Shown: positions 26,564 to 33,612 of the stretch, one piece after another | How the letters are laid out: each line of letters starts with the position of its first letter | Position numbering within the stretch: position 1 is the first letter of the stretch | DNA from: Woeseiaceae bacterium | Lineage (GTDB): Bacteria > Pseudomonadota > Gammaproteobacteria > Steroidobacterales > Woeseiaceae | NCBI GenBank assembly: GCA_028289545.1 | Contig: JANQPG010000107.1 | Coordinates: 1 to 64,000, forward strand | Direction: 5' to 3' | DNA length: 64,000 bases | Program-made: the position numbers and the translations under genes | Notes under the pieces: generated by a model | The model's database searches: none | The model's input: only the letters and a program-made list of their open reading frames with translations | Told to the model about the DNA's origin: nothing

Positions 26564-26753
26564 CTTCATCTCCAGGATCGGCGGGGTTGGGCCCGGTTAC
26601 CCGATACGGCCGCCGAAACGCCCTCAAACGGATGACGACCCCCGTGAGCAGCGGCGCCGCGCGCCAAAAAAAGCACCTGACGACGGCGACGAGGCAACCG
26701 GCGAATCGGTTGACGACGGTTCCACGAGCAAACACATAGACGAGCGAGTGTAA
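26556..26753 (+). CDS. Small hypothetical protein after fliA
   Basis: A 65-residue, Pro/Arg/Asp-rich, probably disordered protein (MADFISRIGGVGPGYPIRPP at the start). The ATG lies 8 bases inside the fliA end and the stop overlaps the next start by one base, so it is embedded in a tightly coupled gene string and likely translated. No family was recognised. It may be a small flagellar or chemotaxis accessory protein, but this is inference from position. Confidence 0.6.
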   Translation: MADFISRIGGVGPGYPIRPPKRPQTDDDPREQRRRAPKKAPDDGDEATGESVDDGSTSKHIDERV

Positions 26754-27205
26754 TGACTATCGAGATTTCCACCGTGAGCTTACTGCTACTACTGGCGAAC
26801 GCTACACTGCTGGCGGTTTCCACCCTGGTGTTGCTGCGCTTCCAGCGCGAAGCGCGTATTCAGCGTGAGTTCTGGAAAAGCCCAACGGGCGCGGCGCTCG
26901 CTGAAGAACCCACGGCGAACATGCGAGGTGGTGGAACGGCCGGCGAACGCCGCAACTACGCCCAGTCCGTCATGCGCCTAGAACGGCAGATGCTGCTGTT
27001 ACGCAAAGATTTTCATCGTAGTTTGGCCAGCGCTCCGGATCCGGGAAGCGAGTCCAGGGCGGCGGCTGTATTGCCGTTCGAGAACGCTGCACGAATGGCG
27101 AAACACGGCGCCAGCGCCGACGAACTCTCGGCGCGCTGCGGCCTCAGCACGGAGGAGGCCCGCCTGATGATGAAGCTCCACCGCAGTTCACCCACACGTC
27201 ACTAA
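26753..27205 (+). CDS. DUF2802-type membrane-anchored protein
   Basis: A 150-residue protein with one N-terminal membrane segment (about residues 8-28), a short helical linker and a C-terminal helix-turn-helix-like DUF2802 domain (AARMAKHGASADELSARCGL, then STEEARLMMKLHR). In pseudomonads and relatives such a gene closes the fliA-cheYZAB-cheW string. Here it stands almost directly after fliA, without the chemotaxis genes. Its function is unknown. Confidence 0.8.
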   Translation: MTIEISTVSLLLLLANATLLAVSTLVLLRFQREARIQREFWKSPTGAALAEEPTANMRGGGTAGERRNYAQSVMRLERQMLLLRKDFHRSLASAPDPGSESRAAAVLPFENAARMAKHGASADELSARCGLSTEEARLMMKLHRSSPTRH

Positions 27206-27216
27206 GGCGAATCAGC

Positions 27217-28059
27217 ATGAGCAACAACGAACAATTTCGATTTGTCAGTCTTCTTGCATTGGAGCTGGAGAACGGCGACATTGCATTGCCGTCCCTGCCG
27301 GACGTCGTGCTCAAAATACGCAAGCTGCTCGAGGACGATTCCTGCAGTTTCGAACAGGTCAGCCAGGCGATCAGCGTCGATCCCGTGCTGGTGTCACGGC
27401 TCGTCGTGTTTGCAAATTCCGCCTACTACAATCGCGCCAACATAAAAACGGAAACGCTGGAGGCGGCCATCAGCAGGCTTGGCCTCGAGGTTGTCCGGAA
27501 TACCGCCATGTCGCTTACGATGAAGCAGCTCTACGCATCGGAAAAACACAGCCACGCGGAGAAATACTTGCGGGCCGTATGGGCCAAAGGCATGAAGCTG
27601 TCCTGCATGGCGTTTGCCGTTGCCCGTCGCTGCAGCAATCTGAACCACGAAACCGCGTTTCTCTGCGGCCTCATGAACGAGGTCGGCAAGCTCTACATCA
27701 TCACCAAGGCGGAGGAATTCCCCGAATTCATGGGTGATAAACAGGGGTTTGAATCGGTACTCGAGGAGTGGAACGCGCAGGTCTCCAAAAGCATCATCGA
27801 GTCCTGGGGATTCAGCGAGGAGATGGCTAAGTCGGCCGACCCGGAACACTACCTCGATCCGGATCCTGCGACGGAGCCGCAATTCATCGATATCGTTACG
27901 GTTGCCCGTTATCTGCTCGACGCCCAGGAAGAGGGGCTCGACGCGCTGTTCGAAGAAGACCCGTCGTTTGCGCGTCTTCGCGTTGGCGCGGGCGATGTGC
28001 CGGACGTCATGGGTGAGTACCGCGACAAACTGACCAACATGCAGCAATCGCTTTCCTGA
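27217..28059 (+). CDS. HDOD-domain signalling protein (first copy)
   Basis: A 280-residue protein made of one HDOD domain (about residues 18-215: GDIALPSLPDVVLKIRKLLE, VDPVLVSRLVVFANSAYYNR, HETAFLCGLMNEVGKLYIIT). HDOD proteins are related to HD phosphohydrolases but usually lack full catalytic residues and act in signalling, often linked to motility or c-di-GMP. It begins 12 bases after the DUF2802 gene and probably ends the flhF-flhG-fliA string. A paralogue of the same length is encoded at 45351-46199. Confidence 0.88.
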   Translation: MSNNEQFRFVSLLALELENGDIALPSLPDVVLKIRKLLEDDSCSFEQVSQAISVDPVLVSRLVVFANSAYYNRANIKTETLEAAISRLGLEVVRNTAMSLTMKQLYASEKHSHAEKYLRAVWAKGMKLSCMAFAVARRCSNLNHETAFLCGLMNEVGKLYIITKAEEFPEFMGDKQGFESVLEEWNAQVSKSIIESWGFSEEMAKSADPEHYLDPDPATEPQFIDIVTVARYLLDAQEEGLDALFEEDPSFARLRVGAGDVPDVMGEYRDKLTNMQQSLS

Positions 28060-28093
28060 GGCTCTCGCGCGCGATCTGCGCTCAAGCCGCCTT

Positions 28094-28714
28094 CTAGTCC
28101 CCCGGCTGCTGCTCCTGCTCGATCTGCAGGCGGCGCATACGCAGCGTTTCGCTCTCCCGGTTGAACATGTGCTGGATTAGCGTTTCGCGCATGGCGGGCT
28201 GCATGGCATGGAACTCCACCGCAACGCCGTTTGGCAGTGGTGATTCGCTGCCGGAGGGTGATTCCGCTTCGCGAACCACCGTGCAGAACGTCTCTATGAA
28301 GCGGTTGTCGGTTTCGAAGAGCATCCGCAGGTGCAGTTTGCTGCCCACGGCAATCGGTTTTTCGACGCCGAACGACATGCCGTCGGCGCCAATTTCGCAG
28401 CTTTGCGGCGGGTCCTGTGTGAGAGCCGTCCGCGTCCGCCTCAGCGAAGGCAACTGTTCGATCGCAAGGTTGATCTTGTCGTTCAGGATAACCAGACAAC
28501 GACCGACCTTTTCATGTTCCGCGCCGAGCATGTACATCGCTTCGGAGAGCCGCGCCTCGAGATCGGCCAGCCGAGACGGGGCACCGTCGTCGATACCCAT
28601 CCGCAGTTTACGTCGCTCGAGCCCCTCGGCGAACTCCTCTTCCGTCAGCGTTTCGTGCTTCAGGAATATGGTCTCGATGATGCGAAACGAGCGCCTGTTT
28701 TCCTTGTCACTCAT
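28094..28714 (-). CDS. PilZ-domain protein of the stator operon
   Basis: A 206-residue protein. The N-terminus carries the PilZ RxxxR motif (R7-R11, RRSFR); a helical insert of about 100 residues follows, then the PilZ barrel (CEIGADGMSFG, and NGVAVEFHAM). The usual second c-di-GMP motif [D/N]xSxxG reads EIGADG, with Asp changed to Glu and Ser to Gly, so binding strength is uncertain. The start ATG overlaps the pomB stop (ATGA on the minus strand), so it is coupled to stator synthesis. A YcgR-like brake or stator regulator is the likely role, by inference. Confidence 0.82.
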   Translation of the reverse strand: MSDKENRRSFRIIETIFLKHETLTEEEFAEGLERRKLRMGIDDGAPSRLADLEARLSEAMYMLGAEHEKVGRCLVILNDKINLAIEQLPSLRRTRTALTQDPPQSCEIGADGMSFGVEKPIAVGSKLHLRMLFETDNRFIETFCTVVREAESPSGSESPLPNGVAVEFHAMQPAMRETLIQHMFNRESETLRMRRLQIEQEQQPGD

Positions 28715-29586
28715 GGTGTGTTTCCTTCCAGCTGATCGAGTGCTCGCACGAGGTTGTTCTGATCGTCGATGCTCATTCGCCGGATTCTGTCGATCTCGTT
28801 GCCGCGCACGATCGTAATGTCGACCCGACGGTTTTTTGCGCGGCCTTCGGCAGTATCGTTGTCGGCGCGCGGCTGCGTGTCGGCGTGGCCCGTTACGGTG
28901 ACCTTTTCCGCGTCGATCGCCGAGAACTTCAGCAATTCGTGCGCAACCGATACGGCGCGCGACGTGGACAGGTCCCAGTTCGAGCGAAACCGGCTGTTGG
29001 ATATCGGTATGTTGTCCGTGTGTCCGGAGATTGTCACGTCGCCGCTGGCGTTGTCGATCAGGCCGCTGATCTTGGTCAGCACCGGCATAAATTCGGCGCG
29101 GACGTCTGCATAGCCCGAATCGAACGATGCCTTTTCCATGATGTGAACGATCACCCGCATGCCCTCGGTCTGAATCGATACGCTGCCCGCCTCGATTTCT
29201 TCTCGCAGGGCGATCCGCAGGCGGCGCGCGTGATCCCGTGTTTCCTCGATCTCCTTGATTTCACGATCCAGCGCGTCCAGCGTGTTGCGGTTGGAGTCGA
29301 TCGTGAACTGCCGCACCGTATTGATCGGGGTGGGCTCCGGTTTACCGGGGCTGAACTCCTGCGCAATGATGCTGGTTCCTTTCGGAATGGTCTTGACCTC
29401 AACCTCTGACTGCACGCCAAAAGCTTCTTTCATCGAGCCGGACAGCTGCTTGAACTTGGCGACGTCCATTTCGGAGAACGCAAGCAACAACACGAAGAAG
29501 CACATCAAGAGCGTCATGAGATCGGCGAAGGTCATTACCCAGGCGGGCACGCCCTTCTTTTCCTGTTTTTCCGGTGCGGCTTCCAC
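28711..29586 (-). CDS. pomB: Flagellar stator protein PomB (MotB family, sodium type)
   Basis: A 291-residue protein with a short cytoplasmic tail, one membrane segment (about residues 16-38) with the ion-binding Asp22 in TFADLMTLLMCFFVLLLAFS, a plug/linker region and a C-terminal OmpA-like peptidoglycan-binding domain (about 150-275: SGHTDNIPISNSRFRSNWDL). The stretches FSEMDVAKFKQ and PKGTSIIAQEF closely follow Vibrio PomB, the sodium-driven stator. It lies 15 bases after pomA on the minus strand. Confidence 0.94.
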   Translation of the reverse strand: MEAAPEKQEKKGVPAWVMTFADLMTLLMCFFVLLLAFSEMDVAKFKQLSGSMKEAFGVQSEVEVKTIPKGTSIIAQEFSPGKPEPTPINTVRQFTIDSNRNTLDALDREIKEIEETRDHARRLRIALREEIEAGSVSIQTEGMRVIVHIMEKASFDSGYADVRAEFMPVLTKISGLIDNASGDVTISGHTDNIPISNSRFRSNWDLSTSRAVSVAHELLKFSAIDAEKVTVTGHADTQPRADNDTAEGRAKNRRVDITIVRGNEIDRIRRMSIDDQNNLVRALDQLEGNTP

Positions 29587-29601
29587 TGGTCAACGGCGAA
29601 G

Positions 29602-30369
29602 CTAAGCCTCTTCGCTGTCCTCCTCTTTGCGTTTGGAACGGGGCAGGTAGGCCTCCAGCATGTTTTCGATGACTCGTGGGTTCTGGCCGCTCTGGATGCT
29701 GAGTAGCGCGTCGATGATCAACGATTTGCGGGTGTTCTCTTCGCGGCTGCGCAGGGCCAGTTTGTCGGCAATCGGCAGGGCGAACATGTTCGCGAGGATT
29801 GCGCCATAGAGAGTCGTCAGCAGGGCGACGGCCATTGCCGGGCCAATCTGTTTGGGGTCGTCCATGTTGGACAGCATCTGCACCAGACCAATGAGCGTTC
29901 CGATCATGCCCATTGCCGGCCCGACGTCGCCGATCGCCTTGAAGATATCCTGGCCGTCGCCGTGTCGCTTGAGCGTTTGATTGAGATCCTTGATCAGCAT
30001 TGCCCGCACGGTTTCGGCCGGGTGGCCGTCGATGAGCAGCCCAAGCCCTTCCTTCATGAAATCGTCGGCGATTTCCTTGTCTTCGAGGGCGAGGAGGCCA
30101 CCCTGACGAGCGGTTTTTGCGAGGTCAACGGCTTCTTCAATCAGCGCTTCGGGTTGCGTCGGCTTGTAGAGGAACGCTTTGACGGCGATCGCCGCGGCGC
30201 CCAGGAACTGACCGAGACTGAACTTCATCATCGTGACGAGCACGGTGCCGCCCAGTACCACGAGCAAGGACGGTACGTTGACGAACGTGCCGGCGGACCC
30301 TCCCAGCACGATAGCCGCCATGACAATACCGAACGCACCTATCAGTCCGATAAGGGTAGCCAGATCCAA
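29602..30369 (-). CDS. pomA: Flagellar stator protein PomA (MotA family, sodium type)
   Basis: A 255-residue membrane protein with four hydrophobic segments. It starts MDLATLIGLIGAF, as Vibrio PomA, if the TTG at 30369 is used; this TTG has GGAGGAG about 7 bases upstream, while the longer reading from 30411 overlaps the sigma-28 promoter. The blocks GDVGPAMGMIGTLIGLVQML and NMDDPKQIGPAMAVALLTTL are characteristic. PomA and PomB form the sodium-driven torque unit. Confidence 0.94.
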   Translation of the reverse strand: MDLATLIGLIGAFGIVMAAIVLGGSAGTFVNVPSLLVVLGGTVLVTMMKFSLGQFLGAAAIAVKAFLYKPTQPEALIEEAVDLAKTARQGGLLALEDKEIADDFMKEGLGLLIDGHPAETVRAMLIKDLNQTLKRHGDGQDIFKAIGDVGPAMGMIGTLIGLVQMLSNMDDPKQIGPAMAVALLTTLYGAILANMFALPIADKLALRSREENTRKSLIIDALLSIQSGQNPRVIENMLEAYLPRSKRKEEDSEEA

Positions 30370-30417
30370 AGTGCGCTCCTCCGTAGTGCTCTGAGGCGGT
30401 CCTCGCCTCACTTATAG

Positions 30418-30444
30418 ATATCGGCAGTTGAAGGTCTGTCTTTA
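30418..30444 (-). promoter_or_regulatory. Sigma-28 (FliA) promoter of pomA-pomB-PilZ
   Basis: Read on the minus strand: TAAAGACA-N11-GCCGATAT. The -35 keeps the TAAAG core and the -10 matches 7 of 8 positions of GCCGATAA, with exact spacing. It is 48 bases upstream of the pomA TTG. Confidence 0.75.
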
Positions 30445-30553
30445 ACGTTGGAACAAGCCGGCAGTTTCGAATGGCTGTTTGCGCCGAGAGCGTGCGTCCG
30501 GCTGCCACCCGAGAAAGGTGCGCGAGTCGGACGGCCCTGTCGAAACCACGCGG

Positions 30554-31693
30554 TTAGTCTTCTTTGAGATCCTCGAAAGAGAGAAACGCGGCCTGATTGC
30601 GGCCGTTTTTCTTCGCCTGATACAGCGCTGTGTCCGCGCGGTGCATCAGCGATTTGACGGTGTCGTTCGAGTGAATCTCGGTGTAGCCGACCGAGCAGGA
30701 AACCCGCGTGTCCTCGGACGCGTAGGGAATGCATATTTCGGTGACGGATTTGAGGAAGCGCTCGAGCAGGCCGACGCAGTTGGCCGCCGTCGTATCGTTC
30801 AGGATCACGGCGAACTCGTCGCCGCCGAAACGGGCCACGAGGTCGCTCTTGCGTATGAACGATCTCGCCAGGGCTTCGCCAATGCCGCGCAATACCTCGT
30901 CGCCCGCCGCGTGTCCGAAGGTATCGTTGATGTCCTTGAACTTGTCGATGTCGATCATCATGACCGTCACGGGCTGGTTCAGGATGAAGTGCATGTTGAG
31001 GCTCTGACTGATTGCCGAGTCGAATGCCCCGCGGTTGTACGCGTCGGTCAGTGCGTCGCGCTTCATTTCCTCGCGAGCAGCGACCAGGTCCTGGCGCAGG
31101 CTCGACATGCGATTGTTCAGCTCGTCGAGTTCGCGCTCGTACGCCTTGCGCTGCTCGTCGAACGTGTCGGTGACGGTTCGTATGGTTTGCGTCAGCGCCT
31201 TGCGGATCTCGGGCAGCACGCCGGTGCCGACCGCATCTTCGATGGTGTTCAGGCTCCGCTTGACCGATATCTCTGTATCGTGATCGCGTTCGCCGATATT
31301 CCTGAGGCCCGAAACGAGATCCTCGACTACGCCGCGATAGTCGTGCAGCCGTTCCGTGACAAACTCATTTTCTGCTTTCCGGCGATCGGCGAAGAAACGA
31401 CGAACACGCGCCCATTCGCGGCTGCCGTCCGCTGACGCAGGGATATCGAACGACGGTACGCCGGCACCGTTCTCGACATGCGCGGCGAACTCGGAGCACA
31501 TCTCCGGAAAGACGCCGGGGTCGATATCGTTTTCGAGCGGGAAGGACTCCTTGCCCATGACCTGCAGGACGTTGCTCAGCGTATCGAGTGCCCCGTCCGC
31601 AATGGCGGTCGCTGAGTTTGATTCTGATTTAGTGGCTTTCGGGTTCTTACCTTGGTTGGTGCCGTTACCCATGATTTTTGCAACAAGTGACAT
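30554..31693 (-). CDS. Diguanylate cyclase (GGDEF domain)
   Basis: A 379-residue protein. The N-terminal 200 residues are helical and probably sensory, without membrane segments; a coiled coil (near 180-215) leads into the GGDEF domain (about 216-375) with an intact active site GGDEF at 290-294 and an intact inhibitory I-site RxxD (RKSD, 281-284) five residues before it. It should make c-di-GMP from GTP and be product-inhibited. The sigma-28 promoter at 31760-31786 puts it in the late flagellar class. It lies between the stator operon and a divergently transcribed FleQ-like gene. Confidence 0.94.
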   Translation of the reverse strand: MSLVAKIMGNGTNQGKNPKATKSESNSATAIADGALDTLSNVLQVMGKESFPLENDIDPGVFPEMCSEFAAHVENGAGVPSFDIPASADGSREWARVRRFFADRRKAENEFVTERLHDYRGVVEDLVSGLRNIGERDHDTEISVKRSLNTIEDAVGTGVLPEIRKALTQTIRTVTDTFDEQRKAYERELDELNNRMSSLRQDLVAAREEMKRDALTDAYNRGAFDSAISQSLNMHFILNQPVTVMMIDIDKFKDINDTFGHAAGDEVLRGIGEALARSFIRKSDLVARFGGDEFAVILNDTTAANCVGLLERFLKSVTEICIPYASEDTRVSCSVGYTEIHSNDTVKSLMHRADTALYQAKKNGRNQAAFLSFEDLKED

Positions 31694-31759
31694 GTAACTC
31701 TTTCCGCATGGATCTACTCACGGTGCCCTCTGCCGAAGCGAGGACTGTTCTCGCGTGGG

Positions 31760-31786
31760 TTATCGGCGACAAACGTTGGAACTTTA
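31760..31786 (-). promoter_or_regulatory. Near-perfect sigma-28 promoter of the diguanylate cyclase gene
   Basis: Minus strand: TAAAGTTC-N11-GCCGATAA, 15 of 16 consensus positions with exact spacing, 66 bases upstream of the start codon. It is the best FliA site in the window. Confidence 0.9.
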
Positions 31787-31889
31787 GGCGGTCCGGGCCG
31801 CCTGGATACCCGGTGTGGTCGCAGTATGCGTCGAATTTCGACCAAAAATAACCGATGAAGACCATATATAGAGGCGCGATTTTGCCGGT

Positions 31890-31918
31890 TTGGTGGCATG
31901 GAGGGCAAAAACTATATT
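31890..31918 (+). promoter_or_regulatory. Possible sigma-70 promoter of the split FleQ-like gene
   Basis: TTGGTG-N17-TATATT, with a good -10 (5 of 6) and a weak -35 (3 of 6), 70 bases upstream of the ATG at 31989. A second AT-rich hexamer run (31863-31870) is an alternative. The rest of the 295-base divergent region holds the opposite sigma-28 promoter and a GGCGG-N6-CCGCC dyad (31787-31802). Confidence 0.4.
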
Positions 31919-31988
31919 GCAATCAAGGAAGAAGGAGTTCTGCGGCCGAGCGATTTCGAGGCCGCGGAGCGGTTTCTTGGGAGCGAAA

Positions 31989-32255
31989 ATGATCCTTGTC
32001 GTCGAGCGTGAGATGGCTGCCGCGAGCCGCCTCAAGGCCATGATCGAGTTTTTTGATTCTCCGCGGGTCGTGATGGCCCGGCCAGACAACTGGCGTCGCG
32101 AAATTGATCGCGACGCCGCGTCAGGCCGGCGGCTCGACGCTGTGTTTATCGGCACGGACCTCGAAGACAGCGAGATCGAAGAACTGATGGAGGCAGTTGG
32201 GCAAATAGATCCCAACGTGTCCATCGTAGTGATGGATGAAGGTGGGTTGAGTTGA
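31989..32255 (+). CDS. N-terminal receiver-like half of a split FleQ-like regulator
   Basis: An 88-residue polypeptide ([20 protein letters not shown] at the start) that corresponds to the first four beta-alpha units of the FleQ N-terminal domain. It ends with TGA at 32253-32255, and the matching last strand and helix of that domain are found at the start of the next frame ([20 protein letters not shown]). The two frames overlap by TTGA. No phosphoacceptor site typical of true receivers is evident, as in FleQ. Either two separately translated halves assemble, or the window carries a frameshift or sequencing error. Confidence 0.7.
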   Translation: MILVVEREMAAASRLKAMIEFFDSPRVVMARPDNWRREIDRDAASGRRLDAVFIGTDLEDSEIEELMEAVGQIDPNVSIVVMDEGGLS

Positions 32256-33406
32256 GCGTAAGCGGACTGAGAGATCGTTTCCCGTGGGCGCGGGTGCACC
32301 GTTTGGCCTCGCCGGTCAGCTTCGACATGCTGAGCGCCGTGCTCGAAGAAATTGCCGCTGCGCGAACGACGACCCGCAGGGACTCGAGGTTGACGGAGTC
32401 GAGCCGGCTGATCGGGGCGAGTGCCGATATTCGCTTGATCTGCGGACTGATCGATAAGGTCGCACCGTCTCCGGCGACGGTGCTGGTGACCGGGGAATCC
32501 GGTACCGGCAAAGAAGTCATAGCCCGTCGCATCCACGAGCTCTCCGGCCGAAAGGGACCGTTCGTAGCTGTGAACTGCGGCGCCATACCGGACAATCTTC
32601 TAGAGAGTGAACTGTTCGGTCACGAAAAGGGCGCGTTTACGGGCGCCGACAAAGCCAGGCCCGGCCGCTTTGAGCAGGCCAGCGGCGGGACGTTTTTTCT
32701 CGACGAAATCGGCGATATGCCCTCGGTCATGCAGGTCAAACTGCTCCGAGTGCTCGAGGAGAGGGTCGTCGAACGGGTTGGCGGTAACCGCAGCATCCCC
32801 GTCGATATACGGCTCGTGGCGGCAACACATCGTGATTTGCCGGCCCGCATCGAATCCGGTGAGTTTCGCGAGGATCTTTACTACCGCCTGAGCGTTTTTC
32901 CGATCGATGTCCCGCCGCTACGGGAGCGGCCGGATGACGTGTTGCCGCTGATCAACGAGTTCAGCCGCCGGTTGCGAGAGGCTGGGCTAGGCAGTCTGCA
33001 TTTCACGGCGCAGGCGATCGAGTCCCTGGAAAACTACAGCTGGCCCGGCAACGTCCGCGAACTCGTCAATCTCATTGAAAGATTGGCGGTGACGAACCCC
33101 AACGGCGTGGTCGACCGAAGCGACCTGCCGGGATCCATTGCCGAGGCTGTCGGCGCGGATGACGACAGCAGCGTGCAGGTGGTCGACGCGGCGCTCGGCA
33201 TGCGTGCCGGAGACATGGCGGTAAACCTGCCGGCTGATGGCATAGACCTCAAGGGTTACCTCGCGAATATCGAGAAACGTCTGATCGACAAGGCATTGCG
33301 AGAGTCGGATGGCGTCGTGCAACACGCCGCCAAAAAACTGGGCATGGGGCGGACGACCCTGGTCGAGAAAATCCGCCGTATGCAGGAAGCCAGCGAAACG
33401 CACTAG
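32252..33406 (+). CDS. FleQ-like sigma-54 activator, AAA+ and DNA-binding half of the split gene
   Basis: A 384-residue protein beginning with TTG at 32252, with AAGGTGG (32239-32245) six bases upstream. The first 45 residues complete the receiver-like domain; the AAA+ domain has Walker A GESGTGKE (81-88) and GAFTGA (127-132), and the C-terminal segment ([20 protein letters not shown], then [16 protein letters not shown]) is closely FleQ-like. The FleQ c-di-GMP motif ExxxR is kept as EFSRR, and the Arg after Walker A (VIARRIH) is kept. It is probably a c-di-GMP-linked regulator of pilus or surface genes, since the mshL operon follows. Confidence 0.85.
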   Translation: MSVSGLRDRFPWARVHRLASPVSFDMLSAVLEEIAAARTTTRRDSRLTESSRLIGASADIRLICGLIDKVAPSPATVLVTGESGTGKEVIARRIHELSGRKGPFVAVNCGAIPDNLLESELFGHEKGAFTGADKARPGRFEQASGGTFFLDEIGDMPSVMQVKLLRVLEERVVERVGGNRSIPVDIRLVAATHRDLPARIESGEFREDLYYRLSVFPIDVPPLRERPDDVLPLINEFSRRLREAGLGSLHFTAQAIESLENYSWPGNVRELVNLIERLAVTNPNGVVDRSDLPGSIAEAVGADDDSSVQVVDAALGMRAGDMAVNLPADGIDLKGYLANIEKRLIDKALRESDGVVQHAAKKLGMGRTTLVEKIRRMQEASETH

Positions 33407-33520
33407 CCGCCTCGGGCGCGCTCTCGAGAGCCTCTCGAATTTCCATTTCCTGATCGCATGCGCTGCCGATCCGCGTCGGTACCTTCGCCGATCGTGTCGC
33501 GGTCGGCGCCGGCTACAAGC

Positions 33521-33547
33521 TAAAGAAATCTGCGCCCAGGGCGACAA
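33521..33547 (+). promoter_or_regulatory. Weak sigma-28-like site upstream of mshL
   Basis: TAAAGAAA-N11-GGCGACAA: the TAAAG core and 6 of 8 positions of the -10 match, with exact 11-base spacing, 65 bases before the mshL ATG. It is clearly weaker than the other FliA sites but stands where a promoter of the pilus operon is needed. Confidence 0.4.
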
Positions 33548-33612
33548 CCGGGGTATCGGCGGACGGTTTTGACCCGCCCGTTTCCACGAATTTTCGCTCA
33601 CAGGGTTTATCC

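Noticed and set aside
32239-32255. Programmed -1 frameshift site in the split FleQ-like gene
   Set aside because: The 16-base window in which both frames are open has no canonical X-XXY-YYZ slippery heptamer; a TTG restart with AAGGTGG upstream explains it better.
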